Shown here: in pieces, positions 16,020 through 24,177 of the stretch
Layout of the letters: every line of letters begins with the position of its first letter
How positions within the stretch are numbered: position 1 is the stretch's first letter
NCBI RefSeq assembly: GCF_021172065.1
Contig: NZ_CP087880.1
Coordinates: 4,068,583-4,132,582, forward strand
Source: Pseudocitrobacter corydidari
Lineage (GTDB): Bacteria; Pseudomonadota; Gammaproteobacteria; Enterobacterales; Enterobacteriaceae
DNA length: 64,000 nucleotides
Direction: 5' to 3'
The notes under the pieces: generated by a model
The model's database searches: none
What the model was told of the DNA's origin: nothing
Seen by the model: the letters and a program-made list of their open reading frames with translations, nothing else
Translations under genes and position numbers: made by a program

Positions 16020-16047
16020 GATGGCGCGGGCTTCAGGCCGCGCCATC
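16020..16047 (+). terminator. Stem-loop after yhjY
   Basis: A 10-bp perfect stem GATGGCGCGG / CCGCGCCATC with an 8-base loop begins 8 bp after the yhjY stop. There is no T-run, so it may act as an mRNA end stabiliser or a weak terminator. Confidence 0.6.
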
Positions 16048-16087
16048 GGGCGTAAGCTGCACGCAATGTCATTCATTCCACTCTCAG

Positions 16088-16118
16088 TGCATTTCATTCC
16101 GTCCTCAACGCACTTCAT
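16088..16118 (+). promoter_or_regulatory. YpdB-type tandem operator of yhjX
   Basis: TGCATTTCAT and CGCACTTCAT are separated by exactly 11 bp. In E. coli the LytTR regulator YpdB binds GGCATTTCAT-N11-GGCATTTCAT before yhjX. Spacing is exact and 9/10 and 8/10 bases match. The site lies about 70 bp before the yhjX start. Confidence 0.8.
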
Positions 16119-16189
16119 GCCTTTTTCCCCCATGGAATACGCGGGTTTCGTTATCGTAGCCGCAGTTAATTCAAGAAGGCATCTTCATC

Positions 16190-17395
16190 ATGAACGCTGC
16201 AACTCAAAACCATACTCGCTGGCTGACGCTTATCGGCACCATCATTACCCAGTTTGCGCTGGGGTCAGTTTACACCTGGAGCCTGTTTAACAGCTCGCTC
16301 TCCAGCAAGCTGGATGCGCCGGTCAGCCAGGTCGCTTTCTCCTTCGGTTTATTAAGTCTTGGCCTCGCGCTTTCCTCCTCCGTGGCCGGGAAATTACAGG
16401 AACGTTTTGGTGTGAAACGCGTCACCATGGCTTCCGGGATTTTATTAGGCGTCGGCTTCTTCCTGACGGCGCACTCGAACAGCCTGATGATGCTATGGCT
16501 GAGCGCAGGCGTGCTGGTTGGCCTCGCCGACGGCGCGGGCTATCTGCTGACGCTCTCCAACTGCGTGAAATGGTTCCCGGAACGTAAAGGGCTGATTTCC
16601 GCGTTTGCCATCGGTTCTTACGGTTTAGGCAGCCTCGGTTTTAAATTCATCGACAGCCACCTGCTGGAAACCGTCGGTCTGGAAAAAACCTTTATGATTT
16701 GGGGCGCCATTGTGCTGGTGATGATTGTCTTCGGCGCGATGCTGATGACCGATGCGCCGCAGCAGGAAGTGAAAAGCGTTAACGGCGTGGTCGAAAATGA
16801 CTTCACCCTGGCGCAGTCCATGCGTAAACCGCAGTACTGGATGCTGGCGGTGATGTTCCTGACCGCCTGCATGAGCGGCCTGTATGTGATTGGCGTGGCG
16901 AAAGATATCGCACAGGGCATGGTACATCTGGATATCGCCACGGCGGCGAACGCGGTGACCATTATCTCTATCGCTAACCTGAGTGGCCGTCTGGTGCTGG
17001 GTATTCTGTCCGATAAAATCTCCCGTATCCGTGTCATTACTATCGGTCAGGTCATTTCGCTGGTGGGTATGGCTGCGCTGCTCTTCGCCCCGCTCAACGC
17101 GACCACCTTCTTCGCGGCAATTGCCTGCGTCGCCTTTAACTTTGGCGGCACCATCACCGTGTTCCCATCGCTGGTGAGCGAGTTCTTCGGCCTGAACAAT
17201 CTGGCGAAAAACTACGGTGTGATTTACTTAGGTTTCGGTATCGGCAGCATCTGCGGTTCGCTGATTGCCTCACTGTTCGGTGGCTTCTACGTGACCTTCT
17301 GCGTTATCTTCGCTCTGCTGATTATCTCGCTGGCGCTGTCCACGACGATTCGTCAGCCGGCCCAGCCAACACTGCGCCAGATACACGCTCACTAA
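16190..17395 (+). CDS. yhjX: MFS transporter YhjX, pyruvate-responsive
   Basis: A 401-residue major facilitator of the oxalate/formate antiporter-like family, inner membrane, about 12 segments. It starts MNAATQNHTRWLTLIGTIITQFALGSVYTWSLFN and contains the MFS loop KLQERFGVKRVTM. Nearly every segment matches E. coli YhjX. E. coli transcribes yhjX strongly when the YpdA/YpdB system senses pyruvate, and the YpdB-type operator upstream indicates the same control here. The substrate has been suggested to be pyruvate or a related acid but is not fixed. A strong terminator follows. Confidence 0.95.
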   Translation: MNAATQNHTRWLTLIGTIITQFALGSVYTWSLFNSSLSSKLDAPVSQVAFSFGLLSLGLALSSSVAGKLQERFGVKRVTMASGILLGVGFFLTAHSNSLMMLWLSAGVLVGLADGAGYLLTLSNCVKWFPERKGLISAFAIGSYGLGSLGFKFIDSHLLETVGLEKTFMIWGAIVLVMIVFGAMLMTDAPQQEVKSVNGVVENDFTLAQSMRKPQYWMLAVMFLTACMSGLYVIGVAKDIAQGMVHLDIATAANAVTIISIANLSGRLVLGILSDKISRIRVITIGQVISLVGMAALLFAPLNATTFFAAIACVAFNFGGTITVFPSLVSEFFGLNNLAKNYGVIYLGFGIGSICGSLIASLFGGFYVTFCVIFALLIISLALSTTIRQPAQPTLRQIHAH

Positions 17396-17410
17396 TTGCA
17401 AGTCCGAAAA

Positions 17411-17433
17411 AAGAGGAGCTATGCTCCTCTTTT
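17411..17433 (+). terminator. Rho-independent terminator of yhjX
   Basis: Stem AAGAGGAGC / GCTCCTCTT with a 3-base loop, preceded by A-run and followed by TTTT, 15 bp after the yhjX stop. Confidence 0.92.
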
Positions 17434-17648
17434 GCTGTTTCTACCCCCTTTTTTGTCCACTTCCGCACTTGCTTTTTTGTAAATATCTGTAGCGAAAACG
17501 CACATCATTGCCACTTTTCCCTCTTACTGTGGTCTACTTAGCCGCGCGTGTACCGAACGGACTCTATTACTCCCGCACAATTGCCTGATGCGCTTACCAG
17601 GATGGTTTAGCGCTGGATCTGTTGTTCCCTTTTTTCAGGGTTATTTGC

Positions 17649-19340
17649 ATGCGATATTTAAAAACGATGTCTCAGCAGACGCTGTGCTGGCTGCTGGCTG
17701 TTTACATCGGTCTGTTTATGAATGCCTCCGTGTTCCTGCGTCGCTTTGAAGGCTACGCTCAGGACCTCACTTTCTGGAAAGGTGTTGCTGCCATCGTTGA
17801 GATGATTGCCGCCGTTCTGATCTGCTTCTTCTTACTGCGCTTGCTGTCGTTATTCGGCAGACGTGTCTGGCAGGTGCTGGCTTCCCTGTTAGTGCTTATC
17901 TCCGCGGGTGCCTGTTATTACATGACCACCATGAACGTCATGATTGGCTACGGCATTGTCGCGTCGGTGATGACGACGGATATCGATCTGTCGAAAGAAG
18001 TGGTTGGCTGGACGCTGGTTATTTCGGTGGTGCTGATAAGCGCTATTCCGCTGTTCCTTATCTGGTTCAACGGCAGCAACATGACGCTGTGGCGTCAGAT
18101 TCGCACGCCGGAACTGCGCTGGCGCAGCGTGCTGGTGGTACTGCTGGCCGGTCTGATGGTCTGGGGTCCGGTTCGGTTCCTTGATACGCGCCAGAAGCGC
18201 GATGATCGCATCGCGGGCGTGGATATGCCGAGCTACGGCGGCGTACTGGCTAACTCCTACTTGCCGACCAACTGGCTCTCTGCGCTGGGGCTTTACGCCT
18301 TTGCCCAGGTAGATGAATCATCCGATAACAAATCGCTGATGAATCCGGCGAAGAAATTTACCTATACGCCGACGCAAAATCTCGATGATACCTATGTGAT
18401 TTTCATCATCGGCGAAACCACCCGCTGGGACCATATGGGTATGCTGGGGTACGAACGCGATACGACGCCAAAACTCTCTAAAGAGAAGAATCTGGTGATG
18501 TACCGTGGTTACTCCTGTGATACCGCGACCAAGCTGTCGCTGCGCTGCATGTTCGTGCGTCAGGGCGGGGCGGAAGATAACCCGCAGCGTACGCTGAAAG
18601 AGCAGAACGTGTTTGCGGTGCTTAAGCAGTTGGGTTTCAGTTCCGACCTGTACGCGATGCAGAGCGAGATGTGGTTCTATACCAACACTATGGCGGATAA
18701 CATCGCCTACCGTGAGCAGATCGCCGCTGAGCCGCGCAACCGGGGTAAAGCCGTGGACGACATGCTGCTGTCGAGCGAAGTTCAGCGCTCGCTGGATGAT
18801 AACCCTCAGGGTAAACACCTGATTGTGTTGCATACCAAAGGGTCGCACTACAACTATACACAGCGTTACCCGCGCGCCTTCGCCCAGTGGGGGCCGGAGT
18901 GCTACGCGGTCGATCGTAAGTGTCCGAAAGACCTGATGATCAACTCGTTTGATAACTCCATCACCTACGTCGATCACTTTATCGATACCATTATCGATCA
19001 GGTGCGCGATAAGAAAGCGATCGTGTTCTACGCCTCTGACCACGGTGAATCGATTGAAGAACGCGAGCACCTGCACGGCACCCCGCGCCATATGGCCCCG
19101 CCGGAGCAGTTCCGCGTGCCGATGATGGTGTGGATGTCGGATAAATATCTGGAGAATCCATCGAATGCGGCGGCGTTTGCGCAGTTGAAGAAGGAAGCAG
19201 ATATGAAACAGCCGCGTCGTCACGTTGAGCTGTACGACACCATTATGGGCTGCCTCGGTTACACCTCGCCAAACGGCGGGATTAACGAGAATAACAACTG
19301 GTGTCACATCCCGGATGCCAGCAAGAAAGCCACGAATTAA
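17649..19340 (+). CDS. eptB: Kdo2-lipid A phosphoethanolamine 7''-transferase EptB
   Basis: A 563-residue inner-membrane enzyme that adds phosphoethanolamine to the outer Kdo residue of LPS. Five N-terminal membrane segments (residues ~10-190) precede a periplasmic alkaline-phosphatase-like domain. The nucleophile Thr is in IIGETTRWDHMG; metal ligands are in the VFYASDHGESI block and the HGTPRHMAP block. I chose the ATG at 17649 (MRYLKTMSQQ), as in E. coli, rather than the earlier ATG at 17622. In E. coli eptB is repressed by the sRNA MgrR and activated by sigma-E and calcium; I did not map an MgrR site here. About 215 bp of leader after the yhjX terminator holds no other gene. Confidence 0.95.
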   Translation: MRYLKTMSQQTLCWLLAVYIGLFMNASVFLRRFEGYAQDLTFWKGVAAIVEMIAAVLICFFLLRLLSLFGRRVWQVLASLLVLISAGACYYMTTMNVMIGYGIVASVMTTDIDLSKEVVGWTLVISVVLISAIPLFLIWFNGSNMTLWRQIRTPELRWRSVLVVLLAGLMVWGPVRFLDTRQKRDDRIAGVDMPSYGGVLANSYLPTNWLSALGLYAFAQVDESSDNKSLMNPAKKFTYTPTQNLDDTYVIFIIGETTRWDHMGMLGYERDTTPKLSKEKNLVMYRGYSCDTATKLSLRCMFVRQGGAEDNPQRTLKEQNVFAVLKQLGFSSDLYAMQSEMWFYTNTMADNIAYREQIAAEPRNRGKAVDDMLLSSEVQRSLDDNPQGKHLIVLHTKGSHYNYTQRYPRAFAQWGPECYAVDRKCPKDLMINSFDNSITYVDHFIDTIIDQVRDKKAIVFYASDHGESIEEREHLHGTPRHMAPPEQFRVPMMVWMSDKYLENPSNAAAFAQLKKEADMKQPRRHVELYDTIMGCLGYTSPNGGINENNNWCHIPDASKKATN

Positions 19341-19390
19341 CCGGGATGGCGACTTTCTCGCCGAACGGATGGCTTTTTTAAGGTAAGGGA

Positions 19391-19419
19391 TTGACGGGGA
19401 TGCATCACAGCAGTAAGAT
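19391..19419 (+). promoter_or_regulatory. proK promoter
   Basis: TTGACG (-35, 19391-19396), a 17-bp spacer and TAAGAT (-10, 19414-19419), followed by the GC-rich discriminator GCGCCCCGC, typical of stringently controlled tRNA promoters. The tRNA begins 12 bp after the -10. Confidence 0.88.
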
Positions 19420-19431
19420 GCGCCCCGCATT

Positions 19432-19900
<469 letters not shown>

Positions 19901-19921
19901 AACCTCCGGGGGGCAGGGCGT

Positions 19922-20938
19922 TTACGCCGATCCCGAAACGGTGGATGCACGTATCACCAGCTCCGGCATTTTCCCCTCGCTGTGACCCACCGGTTCACCC
20001 GCCAGCACGGCAAAGAGCAGCGTTATCGCCTGACGCGCCACTTCATCAAGATGCATATTGACGGCCGTTAGCGGCGGCAATGATTCCCGCGCACGAATGC
20101 CGTCGTAGCGTGTGACGACCCGTATTTGTTCGGGGATGGCCAGCGACTTCTCCCGAAATGCACGCACGGCACCGCTGGCAAAGGTGTCTATCAGCACCAG
20201 CACGCCATCGACATCAGGATGCGCCTCTGCGAGCTGACAGGCCGCCTGATAACCCGCTTCTTCCCCTTCATGCTCATTGAGATAATAAACAACCGGAGAG
20301 TGTTTCCCCTGACACCAACGTCGATAGGTCGCCTCGGTTTCCTGCATTGATGTACGACAGGTGTTGCCAACAAATAGCGCGCTTCTGCTGGCGCCTGCCG
20401 TTTGCAGATGTGAAAGCAGCAGTTGCGCCGTCGCCGCCGAATGTAGCTCAACCCACGGCACCGGTGCGTCGGTTCCAGGCGTTCGACCAATGGTCACACA
20501 GGGAATCCCGGCCTGGGCCAGCGCGTCAAGCTGCGGATCGTTTTCTGCCGGTTCAATCAGGATGGCGGCGTCAAAACTCACTGCATCGAGCGGGTTTGCA
20601 CCGGGGGGCACCAGAATCAACGCGTGCTGTTTATCCAGTGCCATCATCGCCGACGTCAGCGCCACCTCCATCATAAAACCTAACCGCGACGCGCCGGAGG
20701 CGATAGTTAACGGCAGTGAAGAGAGCAGCGCGATGGTGTTGGTCTTGCCGGTACGCAGCTGGCGGGCGCGAATGTTCGGCGTGTAATTTAGCGCCTTAAT
20801 TGCCTCTTCAATGCGCCGCCGCGTTTCGGGTTCGACGAACCGGGTATTGTGTAACGCATTGGATACCGTGCCCGGCGACACGCCTGCGTGGCGGGCAACA
20901 TCAATCAACTTCGCGCGTTTTTTCTCTTGAGCAGCCAT
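19922..20938 (-). CDS. LacI-family transcriptional regulator of the sulfotransferase/permease module
   Basis: A 338-residue LacI/GalR-family regulator. The HTH is LIDVARHAGVSPGTVSNALHNTRFVEPETRRRI (about residues 11-43), followed by the hinge LNYTPNIRARQLRTGKTNTIALL and an effector-binding domain. I start at the ATG at 20938 (MAAQEKKRAK), which follows AGGAAG; the ORF could start 10 codons earlier. It is divergent from the sulfotransferase gene, and an 18-bp palindrome between them is its probable operator. The effector is unknown; neighbours suggest a nucleobase-like or sulfated compound. I do not recognise an E. coli orthologue. Confidence 0.82.
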   Translation of the reverse strand: MAAQEKKRAKLIDVARHAGVSPGTVSNALHNTRFVEPETRRRIEEAIKALNYTPNIRARQLRTGKTNTIALLSSLPLTIASGASRLGFMMEVALTSAMMALDKQHALILVPPGANPLDAVSFDAAILIEPAENDPQLDALAQAGIPCVTIGRTPGTDAPVPWVELHSAATAQLLLSHLQTAGASRSALFVGNTCRTSMQETEATYRRWCQGKHSPVVYYLNEHEGEEAGYQAACQLAEAHPDVDGVLVLIDTFASGAVRAFREKSLAIPEQIRVVTRYDGIRARESLPPLTAVNMHLDEVARQAITLLFAVLAGEPVGHSEGKMPELVIRASTVSGSA

Positions 20939-21032
20939 CTGCTTCCTGACCTTCGCAATTTTGCGCACAGGGTAACATATTTACCCGACGATAACGTTTG
21001 CCTTTTCTCGCGCAAAAATGCAAAAAACTCTT

Positions 21033-21050
21033 CATTAAAACGTTTTAATG
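21033..21050. promoter_or_regulatory. 18-bp palindromic operator, LacI type
   Basis: CATTAAAACGTTTTAATG is a perfect 18-bp palindrome with central CG, in the 149-bp gap between the divergent regulator and sulfotransferase genes, 37 bp before the latter's GTG. It fits the general LacI-family operator form. Confidence 0.78.
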
Positions 21051-21087
21051 GGTTATTTTGACGAAAATTTACTCCTCAGGAGGCGAT

Positions 21088-22212
21088 GTGGCACACGTAA
21101 CGCAGGATCCGACTTTCACCTTAGGACGCCGTCTGGCGGGCCTTATTTATGCAGACAGCGCGAAGAGCTTTGGCGGGTATACGCTCTTTGCTCCGCAAAC
21201 CGCCGAAGGGCGAGTCTATCTGGTGGATGAGCAGGGCGAGATAGCACACCAATGGCAGCTTCCGGTACGCGCCGGGCGCGATGCGGTGCTGCTGCCAAAC
21301 GGCAATCTGGGGTATAACGGCAGCCATCCTACCTCAGCAAATCTTTATCCCGCCTGGGATCTCTGGCACGGCGGCGACTTCTACGAAGTGACGCCGGATA
21401 ACGAAATTGTCTGGCACTACGAAGATATCTATCACCACCACGATGCCCAGTGGTTAACGAACGGTAACCTGTTGTATACCGCTGCCGCGCCGCTGCCCGC
21501 CGATATCGCCGCACGCGTCACCGGCGGCGACCCACGTCGCGACGCGCCGGACGGTGTGATTCAAAGCGACGTGGTTAAAGAGGTCAATCGCGACGGGGAA
21601 GTGGTGTGGGAGTGGCGTGCGTGGGAGCATCTCAATCCGGAAGACTTCCCGGTGCACGAGATTTTTGACCGTCGCCACTGGCCGATGATTAACGGCCTGT
21701 CCGTCACCCGCGATGGCCTGGTCCTGATGAGCCTGCGCACGACGTCCGGCGTGATTGCCGTGTGCAAAGAGAGCGGCAACGTGGTGTGGCACGCGGGGGC
21801 GGACGTGGTGGCGCAACAACATACGCCGGTTGAGATGGAAAATGGCGCGATTCTGGTGTTCGATAACGGCAACCTGCGCCCGGGCGTGACCTCGCCACAC
21901 TCTACGGTGCTGGAATTCTGTCCGCAAACCAAAGCCATTACCTGGCAGTATCGCGATATTTTCCCGCCGGCGTTTTTCTCGCCATATATGGGTAGCGCGC
22001 AGCGACTGGCGAACGGCAATACCTTTATCTGCGAGTCGGCGTTTGGCCGCCTGTTCGAAGTGACGCCAGAAGGCGAAACGGTGTGGGAATACATCATTCC
22101 GTTCTTTAATGAGTACCCGGAACACCTGAGCAAAGGTATTATTCCAGGCAAACAGAATAGCGCCTTCCGTGCACACCGGTATGCGGCCGACGCGATTGCG
22201 TGGCTGAAATAA
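21088..22212 (+). CDS. Aryl-sulfate sulfotransferase-like protein (ASST family)
   Basis: A 374-residue protein of the arylsulfotransferase (ASST) superfamily, probably a six-bladed beta-propeller. Repeated blade signatures are visible: GEIAHQWQLP, NEIVWHYEDIYHHHDAQWLTNGN, GEVVWEWRAWEHLNPEDF, GNVVWHAGADVVAQQHTPVEMENG, KAITWQYRDIF and GETVWEYIIPF. Full-length periplasmic AssT enzymes are near 600 residues and exported; this one has no signal peptide and lacks the N-terminal domain, so it is probably cytoplasmic. I chose the GTG at 21088 because AGGAGG lies 4 bases before it; a TTG 10 codons earlier has no such site. It is followed 57 bp later by a nucleobase permease. Whether it transfers sulfate or is a catabolic enzyme of another kind is not known. 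Confidence 0.72.
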   Translation: MAHVTQDPTFTLGRRLAGLIYADSAKSFGGYTLFAPQTAEGRVYLVDEQGEIAHQWQLPVRAGRDAVLLPNGNLGYNGSHPTSANLYPAWDLWHGGDFYEVTPDNEIVWHYEDIYHHHDAQWLTNGNLLYTAAAPLPADIAARVTGGDPRRDAPDGVIQSDVVKEVNRDGEVVWEWRAWEHLNPEDFPVHEIFDRRHWPMINGLSVTRDGLVLMSLRTTSGVIAVCKESGNVVWHAGADVVAQQHTPVEMENGAILVFDNGNLRPGVTSPHSTVLEFCPQTKAITWQYRDIFPPAFFSPYMGSAQRLANGNTFICESAFGRLFEVTPEGETVWEYIIPFFNEYPEHLSKGIIPGKQNSAFRAHRYAADAIAWLK

Positions 22213-22269
22213 TCTCCGCCGCCAGCCTGTGCTGGCGGTGATTTTTTTGCAGTTTTACGGGAGGCAATC

Positions 22270-23595
22270 ATGCCGCAACCTGGCCTTACCACGCCGGACA
22301 ACGACGCATTACCCTGGCAAACCACTTTTCTCCTGGCGCTTCAGCACGTGCTGGTTGTCGCCGCCACACCCATCACCTCCGTTTTTCTGATTGCTAAAGC
22401 GCTTCACTTTACCGATGCGGTGACCGCGTCAGTGCTAAGCGCCACGTTTTTGATGTGCGGCCTGGGGGCGATTCTGCAAAGCCTGGGCGTGAAGGGCGTT
22501 GGCGCGCGGCTGCCGTTTATCATGGTGCCCGGCGGCGCGCCGATCGCCATTTTTGTCGCTATCGCTCTGCAAACCAATATCCAGACGGCGGTTGGCGCGG
22601 TGATCTTAACCTCGTTATTCTATTTTCTGGCGCTGCCCGTTTTTCGCCGCTGCCTGCATCATTTCCCGCCGTTTATTATCGGCATTATGCTGCTGATGGT
22701 GTCGATTAACCTGATTCGCCTGTATGGCGGGTTGATTATCGGCCAGCCGGGCAGCGCGGATTTCGCCCACCCGACCAGCATTATTTTGTCGCTCGGCACT
22801 ATCCTGATTACGCTGGTCTTTGCGCTGGCTTTTACCGGGATTTTGCGTCAGCTGGCGGTGATGTTTGGCTTGCTGGCGGGTACCTTGTTGGGGATGATGC
22901 TCGGTAGCGCTGATTTTAGCGGCGTAAGCCATGGGCCGCTGTTCAGCGTTCCGCAGCTGTTTCCCTTCGGTTGGCCCGTGTTCAACCTTTCCGCCTCGTT
23001 GCCGTTACTGATTTACGCGGTGATTTCTATGGCTGAAGCTACCGGGCAAACGATTGCTACAGCGGAAATCGTTAATTCTACTGAAAATGTACGCGAGGCC
23101 ATTCCGCGTACTATTCGCGGTGATGCCATTATGTCGCTGTTAGGCGGAATTTTCGGCACATCGCTGATTATTACTTCCGGCGAAAATATCGGCGTCGTGC
23201 GCACCACCAACGTGAAATCACGCTACGTCACTGCCGCAGCGGGCGGGCTGCTGATTCTCATCGCGCTGTTCTCGCCGCTGGTGCGTCTGGCGACCTGCCT
23301 GCCGGGTCCGGTAGTATGCGGCACGGCGGTGATTGTCTTTAGCATCATTGGCGTAATTGGTATCGATTTGATCGCCCGTGAGCCGCTACACACGCCGGGT
23401 AAAACCTACGCGCTGGCGATGGGGCTTTCGATGGGGATGCTGCCAATTCTGGTTCCGGGCCTGTATCAAAATTTCCCGTCGGGCGTGCAGATGGTTTTTG
23501 GCAACGGCATGGCGGCAGGGACGTTGACGGCGATTCTGGTCAATTCGCTGTTTAACTGGAGTGAAAAGCGTAACCTGGCCCGCGTGAAAAACTAG
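22270..23595 (+). CDS. NCS2 (NAT) family nucleobase permease
   Basis: A 441-residue proton-coupled nucleobase transporter of the xanthine/uracil permease family, inner membrane, 14 predicted segments. Family hallmarks: the QH pair in TM1 (LLALQHVLVV), the TM8 region SMAEATGQTIATAEI (substrate-contact Glu) and the signature SGENIGVVRTTNVKSR in the TM10 region. The substrate is likely a purine, pyrimidine or similar heterocycle. The 57-bp gap after the sulfotransferase gene holds a plain ribosome-binding site (GGGAGG), so both genes are probably one transcript under the divergent LacI-type regulator. I cannot assign a substrate; it is not the closest match to UraA, XanP or UacT that I can recognise. 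Confidence 0.85.
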   Translation: MPQPGLTTPDNDALPWQTTFLLALQHVLVVAATPITSVFLIAKALHFTDAVTASVLSATFLMCGLGAILQSLGVKGVGARLPFIMVPGGAPIAIFVAIALQTNIQTAVGAVILTSLFYFLALPVFRRCLHHFPPFIIGIMLLMVSINLIRLYGGLIIGQPGSADFAHPTSIILSLGTILITLVFALAFTGILRQLAVMFGLLAGTLLGMMLGSADFSGVSHGPLFSVPQLFPFGWPVFNLSASLPLLIYAVISMAEATGQTIATAEIVNSTENVREAIPRTIRGDAIMSLLGGIFGTSLIITSGENIGVVRTTNVKSRYVTAAAGGLLILIALFSPLVRLATCLPGPVVCGTAVIVFSIIGVIGIDLIAREPLHTPGKTYALAMGLSMGMLPILVPGLYQNFPSGVQMVFGNGMAAGTLTAILVNSLFNWSEKRNLARVKN

Positions 23596-24177
23596 GTTCC
23601 TGAGGGCAGGCCTTGGCCTGCCCTGGCACGATGAAGCCGCAATGCTTTTAGCCTGTCTGTTCACAATTTTGTGACATATTCCATTGTATTTTTGTATGTA
23701 TAGATGAATCTTTTTTCGCGTTGCTTATGGGTTACCTCAGCATTTTCGCCTGTGCGTTTTAACGTTCACGGCATTAATCGCTCAGATAATCAGCATATCG
23801 AAAGAAATTTTTCATATAATGGCTAATTGTTAATCACTGGATGTTTCAACGTAATAAGTGAATAACTCTGCCTTCTTGCCCGTAGCATAAATTTCTCTGC
23901 TGAAAATACCGCCCTGGGGTTTTTTTAATCTTTGCCTGCCAATTCTCACCCTTGTTGTAAATCCCGGATGAGTGTATTGACGTTTTCACATTCTGTTGAC
24001 AGATTGTAGGGCACGAGGGGCATTTCAGGGAGGATCTGCGCTGCAACTCACACGCTCACCTGAAAGGAATCTCCATCCCCTGTAACGCCTTCGGGCACCA
24101 CCGACCAGACCGGTTAAAAAACAAATAAAGGCTGGCGGAATAACAACAACACAACACACATAACCTGGAGCACAATA
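23596..24177 (+). other. 582-bp intergenic region before dppA
   Basis: Just after the permease a 9-bp stem GGGCAGGCC / GGCCTGCCC (23604-23622) lies without a T-run. The middle part (23650-23850) is AT-rich. The last 180 bp is the probable dppA leader, including the CA-rich stretch 24142-24160. I find no convincing small gene. Confidence 0.55.
24142..24160 (+). promoter_or_regulatory. CA-rich GcvB target in the dppA leader
   Basis: A run of AACAACAACACAACACACA lies 17 bp before the dppA ATG. In Salmonella and E. coli the sRNA GcvB represses dppA by pairing its G/U-rich R1 region with a C/A-rich site here. The motif is seen; pairing is inferred. Confidence 0.72.

Noticed and set aside
21058..21087. 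TTG start ten codons upstream for the sulfotransferase-like gene
   Set aside because: No ribosome-binding site before it and it adjoins the operator; the GTG at 21088 follows AGGAGG.
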